64,000 bases of DNA from JBAYJM01 sp964350585 (GTDB lineage Bacteria > Patescibacteriota > Patescibacteriia > 2-01-FULL-39-33): the NCBI GenBank assembly GCA_964350585.1, contig CAYGKC010000002.1, positions 7,135-71,134 on the forward strand. Direction: 5' to 3'. How positions within the stretch are numbered: position 1 is the first letter of the stretch; each line of letters begins with the position of its first letter. Both the position numbers and the translations under genes were made by a program. This document shows positions 40,508 to 48,499 of this stretch, piece by piece. The notes beneath the pieces were generated by a model, which ran no database searches, was not told where the DNA came from, and worked only from the letters and a program-made list of their open reading frames with translations.

Positions 40508-41200
40508 TTATGAAATCTTGATACCAGGCCCCATTGTGCTAGCAATGGAAATATTCTTGATATATGAGCCTTTGGCAGCGCTAGGCTTAGCTTTTACTAT
40601 ACTATCTAAGAGGGCGTTAAAATTTTCAACAAGTTTTGCGGTCTCAAAAGATGCCTTGCCGATCATAACATGGATGTTTCCGCTGTCATCATTTTTATAA
40701 CTTACTTTTCCCTTTTTCAAGTTGTTTATGGCATCAGCAATATTATTGGTGACTGTTCCGTCTTTTGGGTTAGGCATTAATCCTTTTGGTCCAAGAATCT
40801 TTGCAATTGGAGCAAGCAGTTTCATGGAATCGGGAGTGGCTACCAAAATATCAAAATTAATTTTGCCAGCTTTAATGTCTGTGATTAAATCTTGGTCACC
40901 GACAAAATCAGCTCCGGCTGCTTTTGCAGCTTTTTGCTGAGTTGCATCGGAAGTAAAAGCAGCTATCTTGATTGTTTTTCCGTTTCCGTTCGGTAAAACA
41001 ACAGTATTTCTTACCAATTGATCAGACTTTTTGGGATTAATTCCCAAGTTAAAATGCGTTTCAATGCTTGAATCAAATTTTGTGCTGGAAGTTTTCTTGG
41101 CCAATTCAATGGCTTCTTCAATTTTGTAACCTTTTCCTTTTTCTACCATTAATTCAACTTCCTTGTATCTTTTTGATTTTGGATGTTGTACTTTTTTCAT
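40508..41200 (-). CDS. rplA: 50S ribosomal protein L1
   Basis: A 230-residue L1 of normal length, an RNA-binding protein of the L1 stalk and a translational repressor. Typical blocks are present: SIETHFNLGINPKKSDQLVRNTVVLPNG at about 55-82, the LMPNPKDGTVT loop and KAKPSAAKG. The start at 41200 (MKKVQHPKSKRYKE) is chosen over a longer frame whose extra residues lie in the leader. An L1-binding leader precedes it. Some related lineages lack L1, so its presence is informative. Confidence 0.95.
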   Translation of the reverse strand: MKKVQHPKSKRYKEVELMVEKGKGYKIEEAIELAKKTSSTKFDSSIETHFNLGINPKKSDQLVRNTVVLPNGNGKTIKIAAFTSDATQQKAAKAAGADFVGDQDLITDIKAGKINFDILVATPDSMKLLAPIAKILGPKGLMPNPKDGTVTNNIADAINNLKKGKVSYKNDDSGNIHVMIGKASFETAKLVENFNALLDSIVKAKPSAAKGSYIKNISIASTMGPGIKIS

Positions 41201-41214
41201 ATTAATTATTATTG

Positions 41215-41254
41215 TGTGGTGCAAGCGAATTTCGGACTAAGAAATTCTCCCACT
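41215..41254 (-). promoter_or_regulatory. Ribosomal protein L1 autoregulatory leader
   Basis: In the rplK-rplA gap, the minus-strand RNA can form an outer stem GTGG/CCAC and an inner 7 bp stem GAATTTC/GAAATTC, joined by an asymmetric internal loop. The GTGGGAG on the 5' side and CTTGCACCAC on the 3' side match the L1 site in 23S rRNA (GUGGGAG and CUUG...CCAC). It is 14 bases before the rplA ATG, the usual place for L1 feedback control. Confidence 0.8.
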
Positions 41255-41262
41255 GTTTTTAT

Positions 41263-41694
41263 CTATTTTTCTATTTCAATTCCCATTTGTCTTGCTGTTC
41301 CTTCAATACTTCTCATTGCTGAAGCCAAATCTCTGGTGTTCAAATCCGGAAGCTTGATTTTTGCAATTTCCTCAACCTGTTTTTTGGTAACTTTTCCGAT
41401 TTTTTCTTTAAGCGGTTTGCCCGAACCCTTTTTAATGCCGGCAGCCTTTTTTAATAACTCAGCTGCAGGAGGGGTTTTTGTTATAAATGTATATGTTCTG
41501 TCTTCAAAAACAGTGATCTCAACAGGAACGACGTCTCCTTGTTTGTCTTTGGTTTCAGCGTTGAATTTCTGGCAGAATTCTGCGATATTCAAGCCGTGTT
41601 GACCTAAAGCAGGACCAACTGGAGGCGCTGGATTTGCAGCTCCGCCAGGAATTTGTAATTTTATAATTGTTTTAATTTTTTTAATTTTTGCCAT
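41263..41694 (-). CDS. rplK: 50S ribosomal protein L11
   Basis: A 143-residue L11 of full length. The N-terminal domain carries the Pro-rich IPGGAANPAPPVGPALGQHGLN linker and block, and the C-terminal RNA-binding domain carries the KTPPAAELLKKAAGIKKGSG block. It binds the GTPase-associated centre of 23S rRNA. Co-transcribed with nusG upstream and rplA downstream. Confidence 0.96.
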   Translation of the reverse strand: MAKIKKIKTIIKLQIPGGAANPAPPVGPALGQHGLNIAEFCQKFNAETKDKQGDVVPVEITVFEDRTYTFITKTPPAAELLKKAAGIKKGSGKPLKEKIGKVTKKQVEEIAKIKLPDLNTRDLASAMRSIEGTARQMGIEIEK

Positions 41695-41793
41695 ATTAAT
41701 TTTTAATTTTAATTCTCAATTTCTAATTATTGTTTCTAAGCAGATGAGAAGCGCAAGTGTTTAGAAATTATAAATTTTAAACTAGAAATTATC

Positions 41794-42339
41794 TTATATT
41801 TTCTTAATTTGTAAGAAATCCAATTCGACAGGCGTTTCGCGTCCAAACATTGAAATAAGAACTTTTACCTTGCCTCTGCTTTCATCAATTTCCAAAACCT
41901 TGCCTTCCATATTTTTAAATGGACCGTCTGAAATCCTCACCGGATCTCCCTTGGCAACGTCGATTTGATATTCAGGTTCATCAACACCCATTCTCTTTTG
42001 CAATGATTTTATTTCATCATCAGAAATAGGAGTAGGAGTCGTTCCTGAACCAACAAAACCCGTTACGTGCGGAGTGTTTCGGACAACGTACCACGAATCG
42101 TCAGTTACAACCATTTCAACCAGAATATATCCCGGGTAGATTTTTTCTTCAACTACTTTTCGTTTGCCGTTTTTTATGCGAATCTTCTTTTCTTTTGGAA
42201 TAATAATATTAAAAATCTTATCCTCCATGTCCATGGATTCAATTCTTTGCCTTAAATTGTGCTCTACAGCTTCCTCCAGGCCGGAATAGGTGTGGATAAC
42301 ATACCATCTTCTGCCTAATTGTAAAGTTTGTTTGGCCAT
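41794..42339 (-). CDS. nusG: Transcription termination/antitermination factor NusG
   Basis: A 181-residue NusG with the NGN domain (RRWYVIHTYSGLEEAVEHNL; the GYILVEM block; VRNTPHVTGFVG) and the C-terminal KOW domain (KGDPVRISDGPFKNMEGKV). Normal length. It contacts RNA polymerase and couples it to the ribosome or Rho. Second gene of the secE-rplA operon; the roughly 60-base gap to secE holds no gene. Confidence 0.96.
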   Translation of the reverse strand: MAKQTLQLGRRWYVIHTYSGLEEAVEHNLRQRIESMDMEDKIFNIIIPKEKKIRIKNGKRKVVEEKIYPGYILVEMVVTDDSWYVVRNTPHVTGFVGSGTTPTPISDDEIKSLQKRMGVDEPEYQIDVAKGDPVRISDGPFKNMEGKVLEIDESRGKVKVLISMFGRETPVELDFLQIKKI

Positions 42340-42398
42340 AAATTTTTCTTATTTCATTGCATGCGTAGGCATTGCCCGGCGCAAATGAGTTTAGTTAT

Positions 42399-42590
42399 TT
42401 ATCTGATAAAAAAGGTTTCAATCCCCAAAGTGATCAAAAAATCAACAACTCCAAGGAAAAGAGCAATAACTAGAGAAATTGCTATTACTAGGATAGTATG
42501 TTTTTTAACCTCTTTTTTAGTGGGCCAGCTAACATTTTTTAACTCTTTCCATGAATCGGAAACGTATTTGGAAATGTTTATTTTAGCCAT
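42399..42590 (-). CDS. secE: Preprotein translocase subunit SecE
   Basis: A 63-residue single-TM SecE with the conserved amphipathic WKELKNVSWPTKKEV motif (residues 14-28) and one transmembrane helix (about 32-56). It stabilises SecYEG in the membrane. It opens the operon with nusG, rplK and rplA. Confidence 0.95.
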   Translation of the reverse strand: MAKINISKYVSDSWKELKNVSWPTKKEVKKHTILVIAISLVIALFLGVVDFLITLGIETFFIR

Positions 42591-42626
42591 TTTTTTTATT
42601 ATTTTAAAATTATTTTGTATCTTAAA

Positions 42627-42644
42627 ATCCCGCCGCAGCGGGAA
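42627..42644 (-). promoter_or_regulatory. GC-rich hairpin in the secE leader
   Basis: CCCGC / GCGGG with a 4-base loop, extended by T-A, followed on the minus strand by a short T run (TTTT). It lies between the operon promoter and secE, so it may be a weak attenuator or RNA-stabilising element. Confidence 0.45.
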
Positions 42645-42663
42645 TATACTTTTATTAATGGTA

Positions 42664-42692
42664 ATTATACATAAAAGTCAAGAATAAGTCAA
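42664..42692 (-). promoter_or_regulatory. Promoter of the secE-nusG-rplK-rplA operon
   Basis: Minus strand: TTGACT (42687-42692), 17-base spacer, TATAAT (42664-42669), leader about 65 bases. Confidence 0.75.
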
Positions 42693-42713
42693 ATAATCAT
42701 TAATGGGCTGATA

Positions 42714-43043
42714 TTATTTGTTTTTTGTGAGTTTCAGGAGTTTGATAACATTTTTTTCGTCTATTTCCTCTACTGATTTGAACTGGAGATGTTTCATTGA
42801 TTTTCCTCCTCCTTCAAACAAAGAAATTTCTTCTTTTACCAATCCTTTCAAACTAAAACCTAAATTTACGTGAGTTTTTAGGGCAACAAAGTAATATCTG
42901 CCGTAATCATAAGAAGGAACCCCCCATTTCATTTTTTCACTAATATCGGGGAATGTTTTCAAAATTATCTTTCTTAAAGCTTTACAAATTTCTTTTTGAG
43001 GCAATTTTTGATTTTCTATGTATTCGGTAACACTTTTATCCAT
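42714..43043 (-). CDS. DUF1801 domain protein (YdhG/iron-chaperone-like)
   Basis: A 109-residue protein of the DUF1801 fold. Family blocks are the N-terminal helix DKSVTEYIENQ, a central KMKWGVPSYDYGRYYFVALK and the C-terminal hydrophobic-charged helix. Relatives include frataxin-like and YdhG proteins with unsettled function. I use the ATG at 43043; a GTG at 43091 would add 16 residues and has an AAAGG site, so it cannot be excluded. Promoter at 43113-43141. Confidence 0.75.
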   Translation of the reverse strand: MDKSVTEYIENQKLPQKEICKALRKIILKTFPDISEKMKWGVPSYDYGRYYFVALKTHVNLGFSLKGLVKEEISLFEGGGKSMKHLQFKSVEEIDEKNVIKLLKLTKNK

Positions 43044-43112
43044 TTTGTATGATATTTGGCATAAGTTTGCTAAAAAGCGACTGTAAGGCACTTACTACCT
43101 TTAATTTATTTA

Positions 43113-43141
43113 ATTATAGCACAAAAAATTGCATTTGTTAA
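43113..43141 (-). promoter_or_regulatory. Extended -10 promoter of the DUF1801 gene
   Basis: Minus strand: TTAACA (43136-43141), 17-base spacer, extended TGC-TATAAT (-10 at 43113-43118). Confidence 0.6.
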
Positions 43142-43172
43142 ATTTGTAAATATCAGCTTAAATATAATGCCT

Positions 43173-43706
43173 TTAATTTTTTTCAGAGACAATTTTCAAA
43201 TATTCTTCGGAACTCATTATTTTTCTAATATCTGAAATTTTTTCCGTAAATTCTATGCCAAATAAATGGTCATATTCATGCTGAATAACTCTGCTTAACA
43301 TACCCTCGGCTTCAAGCTGAAACTTTTCTCCCTTAATATTGCAAGCCTCGATTGTTATTTTTGCGGGTCTTTTGACCGGCGCAAACAATTTGGCGTAAGC
43401 CACGCTTCCGCATCCCTCATAAATAGTAACTTCCTTTTGGGAAAATTTAATAATTTTAGGATTGATATAAACGCGCAATTCGTCGCTTTGCAAATTTCGA
43501 TATTTTGTTTTTCTTACTTCTGTTACGAATATTTTTAACTTTTCACCAATCTGAGAAGCAGAAATTCCGATTAAGTCATGGTAGCGCAAAGAATCAATCA
43601 GATTTTTTATTACCCGCTTAGTTTCTTTTGAATTAAAATCCTTAACAGGTTTTGATAATTTTCTCAAAAGGGGATTTCCTATTTGAATTATTTCTTTAAT
43701 GACCAT
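43173..43706 (-). CDS. def: Peptide deformylase
   Basis: A 177-residue iron/zinc peptidase that removes the formyl group from nascent proteins. The three PDF motifs are present in slightly divergent form: GISASQ (for G-x-G-x-AAxQ), EGCGSV (for EGCLS, with the metal-binding Cys) and QHEYDHLFG (HExxH). Full length. It lies 9 bases downstream of a Nudix gene on the same strand. Divergence in motif 1 and 2 is common in this lineage. Confidence 0.9.
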   Translation of the reverse strand: MVIKEIIQIGNPLLRKLSKPVKDFNSKETKRVIKNLIDSLRYHDLIGISASQIGEKLKIFVTEVRKTKYRNLQSDELRVYINPKIIKFSQKEVTIYEGCGSVAYAKLFAPVKRPAKITIEACNIKGEKFQLEAEGMLSRVIQHEYDHLFGIEFTEKISDIRKIMSSEEYLKIVSEKN

Positions 43707-43715
43707 ATTTTAATG

Positions 43716-44135
43716 TTAGCTTGAGAGAATAGCAAAAGGATTAAATCCTGCCTTTATTTGATTTTGTATTGGCACAAAAAGCGGAGAGGGAAGTTTTTCC
43801 CATTCAAACCATTGCCATTGTTCGCACTTATCCGGTTCCATAAGTTTTACTTCACCGCCAGAATGATCTGCTAAGATAAAAATTGTTACATAATGTCTCT
43901 GTTCTTTTTCAAATATGTCATTAGTGGCTGTGGCAAATCGTAAATTGTTAATTTCGATGCCGGTTTCTTCACTAACTTCACGCTTAGCGCATTCTTCCCA
44001 GCTTTCACCGTATTCCAAATGTCCGCCAGGATAGCTCCAAGCGCCTTCTCCATGGGAATTTTTCCTTTTTCCAAGGAGTATTTTACCCTCTTTAATGACC
44101 ATTACGCCTAAACCTACTTTTGGACGTTCATTCAT
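43716..44135 (-). CDS. Nudix hydrolase
   Basis: A 139-residue Nudix protein with an intact box GGHLEYGESWEECAKREVSEETGIEI (residues about 37-62, written here by its key residues G-x5-E-x7-REVSEETG). The start RPKVGLGVMVIKEGKILLGKRKNSHGEG resembles MutT- and dATP-pyrophosphatase-like enzymes. Substrate not determined. Probably cleans modified nucleotides. It precedes def in a short minus-strand run. Confidence 0.85.
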   Translation of the reverse strand: MNERPKVGLGVMVIKEGKILLGKRKNSHGEGAWSYPGGHLEYGESWEECAKREVSEETGIEINNLRFATATNDIFEKEQRHYVTIFILADHSGGEVKLMEPDKCEQWQWFEWEKLPSPLFVPIQNQIKAGFNPFAILSS

Positions 44136-44164
44136 AAATTTTATAATTTAAATTTTAAAATATA

Positions 44165-44635
44165 TTAATTTCTTTGGTTAACTAACCCACCAATATATTT
44201 TGCCTTATAAATTTCTTTTCCATTTATTGTGATAATTTCTTCGCCAGAGAAATTATCAATTTCTCCTTCAAATACATTTTTGTAAATAAATTCTTCTTTC
44301 TCATACTTTTCTGGTCCTCTAAACGGCTTATCTTTTGGAATTAACGATAGCGCGCCTTGCAATACTGCGTAAACTTGCTGAGCATCTCTAACTCCTTCAT
44401 TGACATAACCGTAGTATACCATTAAATAAATAGGTAAATTTTTAAATAAAACAACTTCTCTACCGCCATAAGGTTCGCCGCCAAAATAATTGTCATGATA
44501 CTTCCAATCGCCATTTTCAAAAAAAAGAGATGTTGATTTGTCTTTTTCAATAATTTTCTTATTTAGATCACCGGAAGCGTATGTAGATTTTTTCGCTTTA
44601 ACTAAAAATTCACAAAGTTGATTTAAATCAATCAT
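44165..44635 (-). CDS. DUF5680 domain protein
   Basis: A 156-residue protein of the DUF5680 family, recognised by the aromatic/Gly block FENGDWKYHDNYFGGEPYGG and the downstream GREVVLF and YYGYVNEGVRD segments. Function unknown. Some relatives lie beside regulators of sugar or nucleotide metabolism. It is soluble with no signal. It ends 5 bases before the kinase/PP-loop fusion, so the two could be an operon. Confidence 0.75.
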   Translation of the reverse strand: MIDLNQLCEFLVKAKKSTYASGDLNKKIIEKDKSTSLFFENGDWKYHDNYFGGEPYGGREVVLFKNLPIYLMVYYGYVNEGVRDAQQVYAVLQGALSLIPKDKPFRGPEKYEKEEFIYKNVFEGEIDNFSGEEIITINGKEIYKAKYIGGLVNQRN

Positions 44636-44640
44636 AATTT

Positions 44641-46239
44641 TTAAATTAATTTTTTTAAAATTCCAGCTCTTTCTAAAACTTGTCTGGGTGTGAATTTGTA
44701 AGGATGTATTTTTTTTAAAGCTTTTAATGCTTGTTTTTTTGTAATAAAACCTACAGTTACTTCTCGAGCTAATCTTGTACTATCCGGATGAAATTCTAAC
44801 AATCTTTTTGCCATTCTTTCCGTAGAGCGTGCATATAAGCAAGAATTTGAATTTGATTCAACAAAATCTTCTCCTTTTGGGGGTTTCCAACCTATTTTGT
44901 CTAATATTTTTTTTGTTTGATTGCTATTTCTTTTAAGGATAAAAGGAAGATGAAATACATATACAGGAGGTTTATTTTTGTATGGCTGTAGTTTTCTCAC
45001 TCCTGAAACCTTATATTCTTTTCCTTTTTGCGCGGCACTGAGATTTGTCCATTCATTTATCCCCAATATTATTACATTTACTCCTCTTTTTATTGCCTCA
45101 CCGTAATAGGATCTGATAACCATTCTTCTGCACAATTGACATGAACGGATAAATACTGGCGAATGTTTACACTTTATGGAATAATGTTTTCTACCCATTT
45201 CATATGCTTTTTTGAACTTAATTTTTGTCTCAAGCGTAAATGGCAGCTCATAAATTTTTACTGTTTTTAAATATGATGTTAAATCTATTTTTCTGATGTA
45301 ATTTCTTATATCAATTAGCTCATGGTCAATATTTAGATGCTTTGCCGTTTCTTTTGCCCTAGGAATTGTTGTTTCAGGGAGATAACCCAAATTAAAAGTC
45401 ACCGCAAGTGCCTTAAGTCCCATTTTTTTTACAGTAAATAATGTTGCTGTACTGTCTTTGCCTCCGGATATTCCAACTAAAACATCATATTTTTCAATAC
45501 CTTTTCCTTTAAAGGATTTAAGAAAATTTAATTCATTTTTTAAGTGATTGGGATCATAATGTTTTAAATATGAACTGCAAATATTGCAATAACCATATTT
45601 ATCAAACTTTATTGCTGGATTTTTGCCCGTGTTAATACATCTTTTGCACATTCTGTTCCACTGCTTAAGTTTATCCAAAATAATTTTGGCTACAATACTG
45701 GAATTATTTTTAGATGTATCAATAACTAAATCAGCAATTTTTTCTATTTTATTAGTTTGATATATTTTTTGTTCTACTTTTAATTCATCAAGTGCTTGTT
45801 TTTTTGTGTAATTTCTTTCGATAATTAAACGGTTTATGAGATCCTGGTTATCACTTTTGAGATAAACAACAAGATCATTATGTAGTCGGCAATATTTTGC
45901 ATTTTGGACCCCTCTTAAACCTGTAAATACCACAGATGAATTACCACTTAAATAAATTTCATGCAGTGCTTTGGCAATAAAATCTTGGGAATACTTATTT
46001 TGCAAGCGAACGAATGTTTCTCTTGCAGATTCCCGACTAATTTTTAGGTTATTTTTTGGGAGAATTTTTAATTTTTTTAATAGCGACTCTTCAGAGGGTA
46101 GTTTTTTAAAATATGAAGCAATGGGAAATATTATTGCCTGTGAAGCTTCAATAATTTTTGATTTATTAAGTTCGGCAACTTTTTTTGCGGTTGTTGATTT
46201 GCCGGATCCTGGCTTTCCAAATATAGCAATTCTATCCAT
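44641..46239 (-). CDS. P-loop nucleotide kinase fused to a PP-loop ATPase
   Basis: A 532-residue two-domain protein. Residues 1-195 are a P-loop kinase (GKPGSGKS at 8-15) resembling adenylate or dephospho-CoA kinase relatives. From about 196 come a zinc ribbon (C198-x2-C201 and C218-x2-C221) and a PP-loop adenylation domain (SGGKDS at 258-263), in the style of the N-acetyl-sugar amidotransferase and tRNA thiolase families (WbpG, TtcA). The joint arrangement is not one I know. It could activate a nucleotide-linked substrate and then amidate or thiolate it. Neighbours are DUF5680, a cupin pseudogene and another P-loop kinase. Confidence 0.72.
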   Translation of the reverse strand: MDRIAIFGKPGSGKSTTAKKVAELNKSKIIEASQAIIFPIASYFKKLPSEESLLKKLKILPKNNLKISRESARETFVRLQNKYSQDFIAKALHEIYLSGNSSVVFTGLRGVQNAKYCRLHNDLVVYLKSDNQDLINRLIIERNYTKKQALDELKVEQKIYQTNKIEKIADLVIDTSKNNSSIVAKIILDKLKQWNRMCKRCINTGKNPAIKFDKYGYCNICSSYLKHYDPNHLKNELNFLKSFKGKGIEKYDVLVGISGGKDSTATLFTVKKMGLKALAVTFNLGYLPETTIPRAKETAKHLNIDHELIDIRNYIRKIDLTSYLKTVKIYELPFTLETKIKFKKAYEMGRKHYSIKCKHSPVFIRSCQLCRRMVIRSYYGEAIKRGVNVIILGINEWTNLSAAQKGKEYKVSGVRKLQPYKNKPPVYVFHLPFILKRNSNQTKKILDKIGWKPPKGEDFVESNSNSCLYARSTERMAKRLLEFHPDSTRLAREVTVGFITKKQALKALKKIHPYKFTPRQVLERAGILKKLI

Positions 46240-46257
46240 ATTACTATAATTAATTTA

Positions 46258-46599
46258 TTATTTTATTAGTTCTTCGGCTTCGGGATCAAAGGCAGGACAG
46301 TGTACAAAAAATAGTTTTAAAATTCCATTTACGGCCCAATAATCATAAGGAGTACCTTTTAGGTACTATAACTACGCAGTTTTCTCAACGGAAATAACTT
46401 CTTTATTAATTTCAAATTCTCCATTGCCTTCAATTATATAATATATTCTATCGCTTTTTGTTGTTTTTACTTTTTCGTGTTTGTTTGTAACTTCAAAATA
46501 AGCTACACTCGCATTGTTAAAGTCTTCCTTGCTGTTGTAGGATCAGCCCGTTAAACCTTTCCACTTGAATTTTTGAGCATTAATTATTTTATATCTCAT
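46258..46599 (-). pseudogene. Cupin pseudogene with stop codons and frameshift
   Basis: A 113-codon reading frame (ATG at 46597-46599, TAA at 46258-46260) encodes a clear cupin-like core (YYIIEGNGEFEINKE; KGTPYDYWAVNG; LFFVHCPAFDP). It is broken by TGA at codon 19 and by TAG and TAG at codons 76 and 78. A one-base deletion plus a one-base insertion around GCGTAG...AAAAGG would restore VVIVPKGTPYDYW, so two indels nearly cancel. It may be a decayed gene or a sequencing-error artefact. The neighbouring kinase genes are intact. Confidence 0.75.
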
Positions 46600-46607
46600 T
46601 GAATATA

Positions 46608-47237
46608 TTATGAATTATTATTGAAAATACTCTCTATTTTTTGGGAAATTTGATTTACTATGGCATCAAGAGTTTGTGAACCGTCAATTATTAAGTCACA
46701 TTTCGGTTTAACTCTTTTTAAAATTTCTAAAGGGGTCAGTCTTGTATAAGATAAATAAAATTTTAATTCTTCTCGAGTGGCTCTTGTTCGTGAGTGAAAA
46801 AAAATGTCCATCAAATTTCTCCTCCATAATAAAGGATTTTTCCAATTTTTACTTGGTATGGAAATATCCAAATAATCCCTCAAAAATCTTCTCCCAAGGG
46901 CAATATCAAGCGGTGTATCGATAAAAACTGCATAATCAATATATTTCTTTATCTCCGGATGTTCATTGCCAAAACGGAAATCGAGAATTAAATAGTCGAT
47001 TATTTTTTTGGAATTAACAATGGAATTTATGTCTTTAACTAATTTATCCACATTCCATTCTTTTAAGTCAGATCCTCTTTTAAACCAATCGGAAATATCT
47101 TCTATGTTGCATTCGTAATCGTCAAAACAAAGCATCTTTGAGTTCGGCAATACATTATTTAGTGCTCTTGTTACTGCTGTTTTTCCTCCTCCGGGAACCG
47201 CTGATATTGAAATAATAGTGGGTTTTTTTTGTTCCAT
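46608..47237 (-). CDS. P-loop kinase (uridine/AAA_33-like)
   Basis: A 209-residue P-loop kinase with a Walker A like AVPGGGKT (13-20), a Walker B-type FDDYE segment and a C-terminal lid with Arg-rich helix (RRFLRDYL). Its size and blocks resemble uridine or zeta-like kinases, but the substrate loop is not diagnostic. It lies beside the cupin pseudogene and upstream of two membrane genes on the minus strand. Function unknown. Confidence 0.6.
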   Translation of the reverse strand: MEQKKPTIISISAVPGGGKTAVTRALNNVLPNSKMLCFDDYECNIEDISDWFKRGSDLKEWNVDKLVKDINSIVNSKKIIDYLILDFRFGNEHPEIKKYIDYAVFIDTPLDIALGRRFLRDYLDISIPSKNWKNPLLWRRNLMDIFFHSRTRATREELKFYLSYTRLTPLEILKRVKPKCDLIIDGSQTLDAIVNQISQKIESIFNNNS

Positions 47238-47284
47238 AAATTAAAACATAACCAATCGCATCTTCTAATCTTTTCATTAACAAG

Positions 47285-47887
47285 TCAATGTCTTGAATTT
47301 ACATTTACGAATCCAAAAATTAGCCAAAAGATTGCAACAAAAACTACGATTATCGAAATTTGATTATTAGAAAGATTATTTTCAAAACTAAATAAGCCAA
47401 AAAATATTACAGCTGCGATAAGGGTTGCTATTTTTGCTCTTGGTGATAATTTCTTGCTTGTATCATTGCTACTGGTATTGGTATGAATATTTTCTGTTGG
47501 ATTTACATTCTCTTTTTGCATAAATTCTTCCACTATTGTTTTGATTTTATGGGTTGGTAAATATCCGATATTTGTAACGCCGTCTTGAGAAAAAATTATT
47601 TGATTATTTGATTTGATAACGGTTTTCGGACCATCAAATATTGTAGTTGAATGTAAATCGTATATTTTAATATCTTTATTTTTGTAATTGCCTGATATTA
47701 TATTTTTCTCTGTTGTAAATATTCCAGAAATAAATCCTCCACTGCCTTTTTTATATTTGAGACCCATTTCATCCGCAACCTTTTTCATTTTGGAAGACCT
47801 TGTAAAAGGATTTGCAATTAAAAAAACAATATATATTACTCCCGCAACAACGATTAGTGGAATAATTCCCTGTAGATAAGCTTCCAT
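47285..47887 (-). CDS. Membrane protein with cytoplasmic-like central domain
   Basis: A 200-residue protein: N-terminal TM helix (about 8-28), a central polar domain (about 33-145; DEMGLKYKKGSGGFISGIFTT and DLHSTTIFDGPKTVIKSNNQI) and two C-terminal TM helices (about 155-172 and 176-195). I do not recognise the family. The next gene downstream is another four-TM protein, suggesting a pair. Confidence 0.6.
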   Translation of the reverse strand: MEAYLQGIIPLIVVAGVIYIVFLIANPFTRSSKMKKVADEMGLKYKKGSGGFISGIFTTEKNIISGNYKNKDIKIYDLHSTTIFDGPKTVIKSNNQIIFSQDGVTNIGYLPTHKIKTIVEEFMQKENVNPTENIHTNTSSNDTSKKLSPRAKIATLIAAVIFFGLFSFENNLSNNQISIIVVFVAIFWLIFGFVNVNSRH

Positions 47888-47904
47888 AAACTTTAATAAG
47901 TTAT

Positions 47905-48372
47905 TTATACTGCCTTATTTTGAACATTGTTAGTTTGACTGTAGGACAGCCACGCTTTTTTTACTCTAAAAAGTTTAATTGTCCATGGAATGAACAGAAT
48001 TAATTCAAGTGGTATAGGTATATATTCAGGATTAAAAATGATTTGCATAACCATTGCAATTATCGGCAACAATATGCCCAAAATTCCTACGATTATTCCA
48101 AGATAGATAGCCCATTTCTTTCCTCTTAATAGAAAAAATGAACTAAATCCAAAAAATAAGATTATTGCCAATAATAACAATGCCAATAAATCAAAACCAG
48201 TACCTTGATGATTAAAGCCAAAGATTGTTACTGAAATATTTCCGCCTGTTATCATTGTAGGAAGTATAAAGAATGCAAAAATTGACACTATTAAAATAAC
48301 CCAACAAAAAAATCTTATCCATTTTGGAAGAAGTTTTTTTCTGTTTAATTCCGTGGGAGAAAGTTTTTTCAT
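47905..48372 (-). CDS. Four-TM membrane protein
   Basis: A 155-residue protein with four membrane helices (about 20-42, 60-82, 86-110, 120-140) and a Lys-rich N-terminus. Not recognised. It precedes the 200-residue membrane gene with an 18-base gap, so both are probably expressed together. Confidence 0.6.
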   Translation of the reverse strand: MKKLSPTELNRKKLLPKWIRFFCWVILIVSIFAFFILPTMITGGNISVTIFGFNHQGTGFDLLALLLLAIILFFGFSSFFLLRGKKWAIYLGIIVGILGILLPIIAMVMQIIFNPEYIPIPLELILFIPWTIKLFRVKKAWLSYSQTNNVQNKAV

Positions 48373-48453
48373 AAATTTTTTTAATTTTATATATAAATTT
48401 TAACAAATTTTTAAGATAATTAAAACCAGCCAAATTTTAGTATAAATTAATTC

Positions 48454-48478
48454 AATGCTTCATCCTGTCTGAAGCATT
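48454..48478. repeat. Hairpin repeat, copy 1
   Basis: AATGCTTCA / TGAAGCATT (9 bp) around TCCTGTC, followed by an A tract. The same outline recurs at 54914-54951. Confidence 0.6.
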
Positions 48479-48499
48479 AAAAAAAAGCCCTTTAGGGCT
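48479..48499 (-). terminator. Terminator of the HTH regulator
   Basis: Minus strand: AGCCC / GGGCT with a 4-base loop and a T-rich tail. It overlaps the last codons of the HTH gene. Confidence 0.7.

Noticed and set aside
46540..46550. TGA in the cupin frame as selenocysteine
   Set aside because: No SECIS-like hairpin seen directly after it, and two further stops follow in the same frame.
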